From Membranipora membranacea (lineage: Eukaryota > Bryozoa > Gymnolaemata > Cheilostomatida > Membraniporidae), in NCBI GenBank assembly GCA_914767715.1, contig OU612066.1:1433001-1493000 (forward strand): a DNA stretch of 60,000 nucleotides, read 5' to 3'. Position numbers and translations under genes: made by a program. Shown in pieces: positions 23,001 through 33,800 of this stretch. How positions within the stretch are numbered: position 1 is the stretch's first letter; every line of letters starts with the position of its first letter. The notes beneath the pieces were generated by a model. The model saw only the letters and a program-made list of their open reading frames with translations. It did no database searches and was not told the origin of the DNA.

Positions 23001-26000
23001 CAGCTGCTGTCATCGGTGAGAAAATGGCAGGGAAGACTAGCCTCATATGGACTCTTCAAAAGCAGGAAAGAATGCTCACATATCGTAATGCGTTTGCTGC
23101 CAAAGATGACACAACAGAAGCTTTCAATGTGGAGGAGGTTTTGATGGGAGACTACTCGCTGAAGGTTTTTGACTTTGGTGGACACAAAGTATATCACATT
23201 GCATATCAGCTTATAATACGGAAGAATTATATACCTGTGGTTGTTATCAACATGGCTGAGTTTGATCGCATATCTAATGAACAGGACAGTAAAAAGGCAG
23301 CAAGTCAGCTTTGCATGGATTTTATGTCTCAACTATATCTCTCGTGTCCAAAGCTTGGCCCTCCTATTCTGGTGTTAACACATAGAGATCACTTCGACAC
23401 ACAAGTGTCATTTGAACGGAGTAAAGATAAATTGCTGAATTCTGTTGAAGAGCTCCGAAAGGAGTTTCTTAGAGAGGAGAAGTTAATGACTAGGGATACA
23501 AGAATTTTGCCGAATATTCTCCATTTCGTCGACGTCAATAAGCCGTTATTCAAAGTTGAGGATATTTTTGTGTTCAGTAAATGGAAAGATGAGGCCATCA
23601 TTCTAGCTCTGAGAGCTGCACTAGAACTGAGATGTTGTGTCGATGACATTCCTAGGCTGTGGGAGGAAATGAGCGAGTTTTTTGAGCAAATGATCCACAA
23701 ACTATACCTGACACTGGAAGATTTACGTATCGCATTTCCAGGCGATGAAGGGCATTATATTCTTCGCTATATGCACAATGTTGGGAAAGTATTGTGGTTT
23801 GAGCGAGAACCCAAACTACAAAACTATGTTTTCCACAGAATCGATGTTATAACCAAATTTATAACACTGTTTTACCATCACCGTAGTGATAGCCAGTGGG
23901 AAGCCCAGATACAAGCTACACGACCCTATCGCTTTCAGGATGAGATAATATCAATTCAGCGATATAAGTCCCTCGTGAAATCCTTCCAGAAGACAGGAAT
24001 ACTTGATAAAGCAGTTCTTTCTAATCTTTATGCTCGAAACAAATACCCTGCTGATATAGCATTGCATCTGCTGCAAACATTCTATCTAGTTTGTGGGCCT
24101 ATTGGTAAAGCTCCTAGAGAAACTTTTATTTTGCCTTACTTCTCTGAGGAAGTAATCAGATCACCGTTAAGGAAGCATATTCTACTCAAGATAGAAATAT
24201 GCTTTGTTGGACTGACACCACCATCGTACATTAACCACTTATTGACAGTGGTGTATTTGAACATGTTTACCAATCCTATAGAGACATACAGAATGAGAGT
24301 TGGTCAAAACGGGGCAGAGGTGTATCATGGGACGACTGTGAGTCGGGTTCTGCATGACAAGGAAACGCGATCCATCTCTGTACAGATTGATACTGATGTG
24401 AAAAATCTTGCTGATTCTTGGAAGCAAATCATGCTGATTGTAGATAATATGCTAGAGAAGGCGTTACAGGTTTGGGTAGCTGCCCGGGCTATATGCCGAT
24501 TCTTCTGTGCCCATTGTACAATTACTGGTGAGAGACAACCTGAGATAATGGAAGATCCAGATTGGTATAAGCTTCCGGATCCAACCGGTGGAAAGTCTTC
24601 ATTGGATAGCCGACTCGCTCAGTTCCTAGGAAAAGGACCTGTGCCCTGCTGCAACGATGGTTCTCATGATGGATCTCTGATAGTACCAATGGCGCTTCGA
24701 TTTCCATGTGAGCTTAGATCCATAATTTTCAGTACAGCGTCATTTCATTCTGGCCAATAATATAAAGACAAGCATCATGCAGAAGCAAGAGAAGTAAAAG
24801 CAAGATTTAACGCTGGCATCCTTCTCTTAAATCAGACTGTTTTAATTTTCAGGTTTTTCGATCTCCCAAGAAGATGTGGCATATATAGAAGGATATGTAC
24901 ATACTTTGAGTAGCTCAACCATTGTTCAGTCAAGGTTACCTACAAGTGAATATTATCTTTACTTGTACTGCTTATTCTATTTAAAACTTGCTTCTCAAAA
25001 TTGTTGTCAAAATGTACCTCTGATTCTTCATCTGTTGTTTTGGAATTTCTCTAAATTTTGATCGGCAATATTCAACGTCTTAGCTTGGATGGTTGCCTGT
25101 TTGCCTTATATTCTTATTGAACTATTTAACTAACCAACAGCAACGGGGCTGAGTTTGAGAACTTAAACAACCCAATTTATAAAATGTTTCTGGAAGCATT
25201 GTTGATAAGGTTTTAGCGTTTTGCATATTTATACTGAATTATCTTCAGCATATAGTTGTCCTTTCATGTTTGTTGGTGTGACAACTATTTAGATTACTGG
25301 CAATCTTGCTGTTTTTGTCTAGTCTCGTGTGAACTATGATAAATGGTTGCCCAGTACCCTATTTTGCTGTTTTTAAGTCAATGACTACCTATATGCTTGC
25401 TGGGAAGAGACCATTTACTAGATTTTCAGAGACAGTGTCAAAAATACTATTATCAATATCTGTTCTGAAGTGTCAGTGAGGGAAACTTAGAACTTAATGT
25501 CTTGTTACAGATATAGTTCCCTGCACTCCTTCCAGCAGCCAACCTGAGGAAGACACAGGCTCCTCATCTGAGGTCACTATGGTGTCTACAGTTACAGATC
25601 ATGTTACGGAAATAGTGAGAGTGATGGAAACAGAGGGTGGAGTTATCGACTTTGGGCCGTCTGCCCCTCTAGAGGCTATTTTGCCTCCTATGAGCAAGGT
25701 GAGAGCTGTGTCTGATATTGTAGAACTGTGAGGCTGCAGCTTCTTTGACACAATGTGTATACGGATAACGATAGTTTTTCACAAAATTCTCTCAAATAAA
25801 CTGACCGCCTCATTATCTTGCTAGTCGCCGGGATGTTGATTAATCTTTTTTTCCCTTTTGTTTAAGGCTTTCAGGATGTCTGAACCGAGGGGAAGGGCTC
25901 TAATCATCTCCAATAAATGTGAAGTGGGGAAAGATTGGAGAGAAGGGGCTGATACTGACCATATTAACATGAGACGAGCTCTAGAGAAGCTAGGCTTCAT

Positions 26001-28322
26001 TGTTACTGGCAACATACGCAACTACACAGCAAAGGTATGGAAACATTAAATGAACCAAACGTAACGTGATGGAGTTGTTGGATAGGAGTAATGATGATAA
26101 TGAGTTCGGCAGCAAAGGAAGGGTTGCATATACTGTTCCAGGGTATCAAATAATCTTACTCTTGAGTTTGAGAAGAAACCTAGTGAGCAGGGATGATAAT
26201 GGTATGAGCCTTGATATGTGTATACATCGCCAGTTGTAGTCAAATCATACTGTGTAGTTCTTCCATATCATGGTTAGACATGTTTTTTTTTATCGATACC
26301 ATTTTGCTTTAAAAGTGTCTATTTACTACGATCTTGAGTAGGTGTATATTTGAGAATGTTTTCTCTTTTCAATGATGACAGGAGATTGTTGAGGTCATTC
26401 ACACAGAGACTCAGCTTGTTGATGAGAATGGTGGCGGATCAGTTCATGAGCGCTATGGAATGTTTGTTCTAATGATGTCTAGTCACGGTGGTGATGGGAG
26501 TATATCAGGTTGCGATGGAGTACACATCAAGCTTACAGATATATATGAGCTTTTATCTCCGGAAAACTTTCCAGCCATGAGAGGCAAACCAAGAGTTGTT
26601 ATCATACAAGCGTGCTCAGGTAGATCTCACTTTGATAATTTGTAGAATTGCAGAAGTGAATCTGTAAACCAGGTTGTCTGTTGAATCATTAAATACAAGC
26701 ATGCATTTTCACCGAAGGATCACAACACGCAGTTTAAAGATTTGAACCTGTCTGCTCATGTATTTTCTTTAGGAGAGAAAGAGATGAGAAGCTCTGGTGT
26801 TTCTGATCAGAGACAGCAAATAACGCATAACTCTCAACATATTCAGCAAGACGGTCGGACTCAAAACTGCATAATAAGTAATACCCAAAAAGACACTCCC
26901 CCTCCAGAGCTGCTTACTGAAGGTCAGCAGCCAACAACTTCTCATATGTCATCTTCTACCCGATCTCCTGCGGATGTGGGAAACACATCATTGCCATCTA
27001 CAAGTCGTCATCCGCCTCCAGCAGCCTCCACAAGTCATGATGATAACAGTATGGCCAACCTTCTCATCATGAAATCAAGCTTCAGCTGTAAGTTGGAATT
27101 CATTTCATATTGACTGCTGAATTGATGGCGTAGAGTGAAAGATCTGCTATAATACATGCTTGCGATGATTGACTCAATCACCAGCCGCTTGGCCCTGTTG
27201 ATCGCAAAGAATAACATATATAATGTGTTCACAGAACAGACAAGAATTACTTGAAGCTGTCTTCTCTTTTGTCATAATAGCATTACTCTCATTGCACTTC
27301 GGAAAGCAGGGAGGGTGGTATATCCCACTGTCCCCGATAATAACATATAGAAGAAGCACTTATTTTTTATAACCCAACCATCTCCTTCATTCTTGCTTGT
27401 GACATGATGCTCTTAAGAACCAGCGGTCATAACGCATAACTGCGGCTGTTTTATTGCGTTGTAGCATATGTTTCACAACGAAATAAGAAGGTCGGATCAC
27501 CCTTTATAAGGGCGTTGGTCATTTCACTGTTCAAATACGGAGCCAGTCATGATCTTACCAGCCTGTTCAATCTTGTAAGTACTCAAAGACTCAACTTTGA
27601 ACCCTGCACAATTAAGTTAAGTTAATCTGGATTTTAAGTTTTAATTCGCCTTGTTAGAAAAACATTTTGATAATGGCTTGTTATAATCTTTGGGATAATG
27701 CTTTGATATTCCTAATTACTGACATGATTTAGCTACAATAGTGTTGAAAAGCAGAAAAACATAGTTTAGCATCCATGGGACATTGGAAAATAAGGGGTCT
27801 TCTTCTTCAATTTCATTTTTCAACCTTCTAGTACTCTCACCAAGCTGTAATGCTTCTAAACTACTTTTACTATTCAGGTACAGGATGCTGTTAGTAGATT
27901 CTGCCACAATTACGAGGGACCTAAAGGAACATCATATGGAGGCCAAATACCGACTCATGAGTGTACATTTACACGGGAAAGAAAACTATACCTTACCCAT
28001 AACCTTGAACAAGTAAACGAAACAGGTTATCCCAGAGATCCCAATCATCGACAGACTCTAATACATTGGGAGCAGGGTAAGTGATTATTATAACAGGTAA
28101 TTTTGTGTATGGGTATAGCTGATACTTATATATAACCAACATATTTGATGTATCACCAAAGTTTGGTTCCAGAGCTTTGGATTATGAGAGTTGAGCTGGA
28201 TTTCTAATCATGTGTGGTATGTGTGGTATGTTACAGACACAGTGTTAGTGAAAAATCAAGGCTGCCTAACCTTCACTACTCGATACCTCAAGTGGAGAGT
28301 TACAAAGCATCAACCATCTTAG
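17080..28322 (+). CDS. LRR-ROC-COR protein apparently fused to a caspase domain
   Basis: Sixteen exons: 17080-17191, 18002-18290, 19209-19355, 19686-19823, 21333-21476, 21810-21947, 22204-22341, 22684-24707, 24853-24909, 25511-25698, 25867-26034, 26382-26619, 26773-27087, 27465-27574, 27878-28076 and 28237-28322; about 1,496 residues. A Ser/Lys-rich N-terminus precedes leucine-rich repeats (to about 450). The ROC GTPase follows, with P-loop GEKMAGKTS (480-488), DFGGH (532-536) and THRD (601-604), then COR and a cysteine cluster. From about residue 1126 comes a C14 caspase: SSHGG (His1216), QACSG (Cys1259), a linker of about 100 residues, then p10 blocks NLLIM, YVSQRN and RKLYL. Weak points are the exon 2 acceptor, the exon 9 donor and the last exon; a rival frame runs to 28474. 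AATAAA lies at 28523. Two adjacent genes remain possible. Confidence 0.8.
17700..17928 (-). mobile_element. U2-headed short repeat, copy 1 (old copy)
   Basis: About 228 bp, matching the repeat at 28624-29140 along its whole length after the nested insertion there is removed. Read on the minus strand it starts with a sequence like the 5' end of U2 snRNA (CTACTCGGCCTATTGGCT). The shared body runs to a terminal CATAAACAGG. No target duplication is evident. It lies in intron 1 of the ROCO gene, about 70 bp before exon 2. Confidence 0.75.
18700..18870. repeat. Foldback with a near-perfect 37-bp palindromic core
   Basis: The core at 18769-18805 has perfect 18-bp arms (ATAATTCTAAGTTTCATG and complement) around one base. 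Weaker inverted similarity extends outward about 70 bp on each side. It is inside ROCO intron 2. Confidence 0.7.
20392..20737. repeat. Foldback element in ROCO intron 4
   Basis: Two arms of about 150-170 bp around a centre near 20585 are divergent inverted copies. Shared blocks are the GTGCTTAT, AATTTTGTATAG and CTACTAGTCC strings. The ends lie near TTACTGCTG and CAGCAGTA. No clean target duplication. Confidence 0.65.
20742..21119. mobile_element. TIR element with TAA target duplication (Harbinger-like)
   Basis: Inverted ends of about 35 bp (TGGCCATGCTACATGGGCC and AGGGCCTGCTATACAGGCC inward) flank about 310 bp without coding capacity. TAA at 20739-20741 and 21120-21122 fits a PIF/Harbinger-type 3-bp duplication. 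It abuts the foldback at 20392. Confidence 0.65.
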
Positions 28323-28522
28323 AGATATCTACATTCATCCATAGCAATCTGTCAAATGGCTGCAAATCAGGAGTTGTCCCCCAAGAAGCACTGCTGAGCA
28401 CAGTGCTGGACAATTCTGACAATAGCTGTGTTATTAGAAAATATCCTCAGTTGCGACTGCAGCTTTTTACATAAGTATAAATAATGAATATACATGATGT
28501 ACATTGCCTATAAATGTAAATA

Positions 28523-28528
28523 ATAAAA
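28523..28528 (+). promoter_or_regulatory. Polyadenylation signal of the ROCO-caspase gene
   Basis: A canonical AATAAA lies 50 bp after the longer of the two candidate stop codons and about 200 bp after the shorter one. It is followed by an A- and T-rich stretch and then the SINE at 28624. Confidence 0.6.
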
Positions 28529-28623
28529 ACATGTACACACCACATATCATAAATAACTACATTATGATTTTAATAATATTATAAAAATACTATGGCACAG
28601 GATTCCTCTGTTTAACTGACTTC

Positions 28624-29140
28624 TCGGCCTATTAGCTAAGATCGAAGTGTCCTGGCCAATGGCTGATTAGTGCCTGTTTCAGTTTCTGGCAGCTTGCTGC
28701 ACACTTACGATTAGGAGGTCCACCATGGCCTCACCTCTAGGATGCATTCTAGTTTACTAGGATCACTGAATTAGATTCTTCTCTTAGAATGGAAATAGTA
28801 TCATAGCGTTATACAGTTAGGACACTAAACACAGGGACCCATCTGACTGTTATCTGATTGGCTGTCCCTAGTAGCATGAATAATTAGCCTGAGAAATTGT
28901 CTTGTTTACAAAATTGCAAACAGTAATTATACTCCTACAGTGTCGATGATTAGGGCATTTCTAGATTGCTACTAGGGACTGGCTATTTTTGCAAGCCCTT
29001 TGTTTGGCAAAAGAAAGCTAATGGTGCTATTCCAGATATGGAATTCAATGACTAGGATGTATCACACTCTCAGTACGAGGACTCCGGGCAACTTGCGTCC
29101 CTCTTTAGGGGCAGCCCACCCTCTGTTTTGTCATAAACAG
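28624..29140 (+). mobile_element. U2-headed SINE-like element, copy 2, with nested insertion
   Basis: The element is flanked by perfect 14-bp duplications (GTTTAACTGACTTC) at 28610-28623 and 29141-29154, which is the signature of LINE-driven retroposition. Its first 30 or so bases (CTTCTCGGCCTATTAGCTAA...) match the 5' end of U2 snRNA at most positions; the first few overlap the duplication. Without the nested insert it is 222 bp. The body is shared with copy 1 at 17700-17928, so head and body form one family. No poly(A) tail; it ends CATAAACAG. Confidence 0.8.
28764..29050. mobile_element. 287-bp hAT-type MITE nested in the SINE-like element
   Basis: Perfect 8-bp duplications ACTAGGAT at 28756-28763 and 29051-29058 flank it. 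The uninterrupted copy at 17700-17928 shows a single version of that site, which proves this segment is an insertion. Terminal inverted repeats are short (CACTGAATT and CATTGAATT inward), with a second inverted pair inside (CCCTAGTAGCA near 28876). An 8-bp duplication is typical of hAT transposons. No coding capacity. Confidence 0.82.
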
Positions 29141-29154
29141 GTTTAACTGACTTC

Positions 29155-30853
29155 ATTTTCTCCAAGCTTCATGATTAATTTTTTCAAAAAAACGATTTAC
29201 AAAACATAATTTTTAGACTAGGAAAATTCAGACAACTTCTCATTGGTTCAGCTGGGCATATTATTAGATTTTTTACTGTATGTTCCTAATTTCCTATACA
29301 TACTTTCAAAAACCATCAGTTTGCTTTGTGAACCAATTCAGGTAAGCTTTGAGATTATTTTTGATAATTGGCTTACAAGATGTACTAAAAGAAAGTAAAC
29401 TGTTTTGTTGGAACTCTGCAATTCAGATACTCAGATTATTATAACTAAATTGTAAATTTTTAGGTGTTTTCTTTAGACAGCAGACAGCGCATGATGATGA
29501 TGAGCTCTTTATTGATAAAATAATACACAAAAAAAATAAAATGCCTCTATTTGCAGGCAAAGATGAAAGGATAATATTTGAGAATGTATAAAAATACAAT
29601 CTACAGCGCATTTTGAACCATGTTGGCTCTAACATGTCTAAACATTCATTCACATTTTATCCAATGCTAGTCAAAAGCATAGGCAATCATGGGGACGGTT
29701 ATGTAGTAAAGCTTCTAATAATCTGAATGTGTTCTTTAAATATTTTCTTTCACTATTATAGTTTCTTTTTTTCTCTGTTTTGGCACTTACTGTAAAACAT
29801 TTTCCAAAAAATTATTGAGATTGCCAAATGAAGTGGTGCATAGGAAAAAAAGCCGTAATAGTTCCCAACCTGTCCTGTACAATACAACATGCTAGCAGAT
29901 GCTGTTGAAGTAAGACTCTGACATACACAAATACATACTACCATTATTCTACCAGATGCGGACTTTGTAATCAGAGACCTGACAATCTAAATATTATTCA
30001 TGCATGGTCTTATATGTTCTTGTTATGCCTTGTAAACACCTCCCGCATCAAAACACTATCAACAGAACATCCAGTAGCAAAGCCATTATAATGGCTTTGC
30101 TACTGGATATACTCCATATATGGACCAATCCTACTGGATATACTCCATATATGGACCAATCCTACCCATCTAAGTGTAGAACAACCAAGAGACAAAAATA
30201 CTTTTGTGAATTATGTAGGATTTTTTCGAATGAAAAATCTCTTGACAAGCTATTAGGATAGATTAAGATGTTGCTATGATCAGACTTCGACCATTTGGTC
30301 AGCAGCACAAGCACAGTAGTTGTCTGTTGATTGTTGGAGTTTTCTCATCTCATTTAACCACGTGATGGAAATACCAAAATCACACTGCAAGTGACACTCT
30401 GCAAGGTTAGACTGAAAGTCGTAGAGCTATACTGTTTACACGATATCACATCAATGCAACTTCTGATGATTACCAGTAAGCTCATTTCATTGTTCTATAA
30501 ATTGGAGTGGTCTACAAACAGATAAGACTTAGGCTTGACCTCCCATGCATAGAGCTGCCGCATTTTCCATCTATATCCTGGTACAAAATACCTCTATTCA
30601 TGACTTATTTCGTGTATACTGTATGTATTCAGAGTTCGGTACACAGAGATATTACCTAAATAATTTTAGTTAGATGAACCTAAGAGGTGGTCTGAAAACT
30701 GTGATTGATGGACAAATCTTGGAGCAGAAGGAATAAACTTGTAATCATCTAATTCATGAATGTACCCGATGTGTATAATATCAACATTGTTTAGAGCCGA
30801 TCATAATAATATTTCTATTTCCGTTGCAGGGTTATAACTAGACAGATCTTAAT
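29155..30853. other. Intergenic stretch before the adaptor gene
   Basis: No coding exon seen. It contains the palindrome at 30069-30108 and the 31-bp direct duplication next to it. An acceptor-like CCGTTGCAG ends at 30829, so a non-coding 5' exon of the adaptor gene probably lies somewhere upstream. Confidence 0.45.
30069..30162. repeat. Perfect 40-bp palindrome joined to a 31-bp direct duplication
   Basis: 30069-30108 is an uninterrupted palindrome with 20-bp arms (ATCCAGTAGCAAAGCCATTA and complement). Its right end overlaps the first of two identical 31-bp copies at 30101-30131 and 30132-30162 (unit starting TACTGGATATACTCC). Zero-loop palindromes are usually unstable, so this one may be recent. 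Confidence 0.92.
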
Positions 30854-33800
30854 ATGCATATCGGAGCTAATTTTATGGACTCCTCCCCGGATCATGACAC
30901 ACAGACATTGCTAACAGAAAACAGATCAGATAATATACACACACCTCCACAGCTATCAGATATGACTATTATATTATCTGTTGTGACATTAGTAGTCTCG
31001 GTGACATTGATAGTGTTGTGTTGTGGGTCCGAAGCACCAAACAAACATGCGGAAGGTGACGAGGAGGACGATTACGGAGATTATGATTATGAAGGTGATA
31101 AAGGTGAAGGTGAAGGTGATGAAGGTGAAGAGTATGACTATAAAAAGGACTACACTACTAAAAAAGTCAGTCGTAAAGACAGTCTACTATATGAAGAAAA
31201 TGATCCAAAAAAGACCCGGTAAGACATTGATATAACACTTCTGTTTCAAATGTTGAGCATGTAGAATAATATTATACTATATATATATGTACTTATATGT
31301 ATATATGTATATATAATAGGTGATTTATGTTGCAATCAACAAAAGTGGATGCACAATACATAAAGCGCAATCTGACCTTGCTTTATTCAACATGAGTAAA
31401 ATTCACTAATATTCTCTACCGATTGTTTCTCCACAAAACTTATCTAAAAGGGAATTCTCTAAATTTCAGGGTAGCAGTAGATTCTGGTTCCTTTGGAATA
31501 ATGCAAATGAAGAGCGGAGCAAGTGGAATGGTGGGGGGATTCAACAACATGTGAGTACGCTCACTCATGTGACTGTTTATTAAATTATATTCAGTGTAAC
31601 AGCGTAACCATTCACAGTGTATTATTTGGGGCAGTGTTCATTGGAAAATATATTAACATGGGCATTGACATACATAAAAATCAAGCCGCAAATTCTCGTC
31701 CTCAACGCCTGATGAGTAAACTTTACGAATTATGTCAAGTTCAATATGGCCTGAGGCTGATGGAACGGATCGGGGTTAGGCAACCTCGGATCGGATACCG
31801 GATTGGTCCATGAATTCAACCTCGTATCGGATCAGACATAACACATATCCGGTCCGGTTTGTGGTTGGATCCGAGGTCAAATATCCGAAATTCAACTCCA
31901 ACCTCAAGAGGTCGTTCCACCCCTAGTTCCACCCCTACCTGAGGCAAAAGAAATTTGATGTAAAACTAAGAAGTGGTGGGAATATTCACAAATTGTGATT
32001 TATTTATATTTTGCTGATAGTCTGAAACTTTGTACTGAAACTGGAACATTCTTCAAAAACATAGAACAACAAATTAATCATGGAAACCATAACCGACTTC
32101 TACACCGTTTCTACTATGGAATAGAAGCTCCATATTTGCCGTAAATGTTAAGTAGCTGTTGGATATAAAACCTTATATAATATGTTGGCATCTTTTCAGA
32201 AATTCACTAATACTGCCAGACGAACAGACAGTCTACCAAAACGTAAGTTACTGCTCAATGTCGTTTTTCGCTCTGACTACCAAAAGGAAAATAGTATGGA
32301 TTGAGTTGTCCTTTCAAAACTAAAGCTACATTTATATGGTATTTTCATGACTGTGTGCGTAATGAAAAGATGTTATGTTCTTTTAAGTTTCTCTTTATCT
32401 CTTGTTTTCTTTTCTCTTAGCAAGGGAAAGCTAAGAAGGGAAGCGGGATTGCAAGAAATGCAGTAAGTTATCACCATATTATCATAGCACAGCCGTGATT
32501 TGTTGTTTTACAATCAAGTCGATTACTTTTTCCTTCATTTCTTATGGGGATAATGCTGGAAATGCGTAAGAAGACTTTGAAAAACTGTGGGCGTGGTCAG
32601 AGAAGCCTCGACTTGGGTGGCAATCATTCTATTGGCAAAGGTAATATTCTCCCAGTACACACCTGATGGTACACGACCATTATACAGTCCCAAAGATCAA
32701 AATATTGATTACCATGCCGGTCTCACATGCTAGAAACAAAATATAGTCTCATTTGTGTTAATCCACATCGGTTGATTTAAACCCGTATCAAGTTGATAAT
32801 TATCATCATCATCCTCAGTATTGTCGTCGTCAACGAGGGCACTGATAATTTTCTGATCAAGGATGTTTAATGTGAAGCGAAATGTTGCTTTATTTTAAAT
32901 GTATATGTGAAAGTCTATTACTTATTATTTACAGTTTAGTGTAGATGATCACACTATTTATGACACAGGACCAAAGACAAGAATGTCAGGTAAGAATTTC
33001 AAACCTACAAGTTGGAAAGAAAATCTAACAACGTGAATCTTTGGGATTTTTATACCTACATTGATTGTTCTTCTGGTCTGATTTTCAACAAGTAGTGCAA
33101 CAATCACTTCATATTTTGATGTGTGGCTGTGTGAATGACATTGAACAGTCGAGTGAACTGACCCTGACCTTAAAACTATTCAGACATCACAGGCATTATA
33201 AGAATTTAGCATTGTAGCCTGTGTATTTAGTTTTTTATTGTTTTCTAATTGCAGGTGGATCTCGCCAGGCAGTAAGTATCTTCTCTGATGATTTGTTGTC
33301 TTCTCTGTGCTGATTTACAAACATGCTTGTCTTAGCTTATGTATTTTGGGTTATTGGCAATTATTTCTCAAGTCAGAATTTCTCACAGATTTGTTACGTG
33401 ACTTTGCTGAAATCAGCTCCCTTAACTCAAATCATATAAATCAAGGTGCAGGAACACCTTATAAACTAATTTAAGCCCTCAAACGTCGGCGAGATGCTGA
33501 TAATGTAATGCCTCTACCAGCATCTCGCCGCCGTTTGGGCGCTTAAACTACTTATAAACTAATCATGATTGAAACCACATATTTCGCTTTATTTTATTAT
33601 CTAGTCTTATTACACACTACCAGTTCAAAAAGGATATACCTTGATTATCTCCTCCTCCCTGATTGGCAGAAACCTTGGGTGGTCATCAAAATCACATCAG
33701 TCATAGTTAAGCCATTTTGTCTGTCTCCATCTCCTATAAAAATCGATGGGGATCAACTAAAACTTCAAAGAAATTTTAATAAGAACTGAGGCTGTAATTT

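Noticed and set aside
28238-28474. Longer C-terminus for the caspase exon (about 79 codons to a stop at 28474)
   Set aside because: Needs phase 2 from the previous exon, whose only good donor gives phase 1; kept as an alternative in the gene entry.
28624-28660. Genuine U2 snRNA gene
   Set aside because: Only the first 30 or so bases match; the rest of U2 is missing and the same head-body fusion recurs at 17928.
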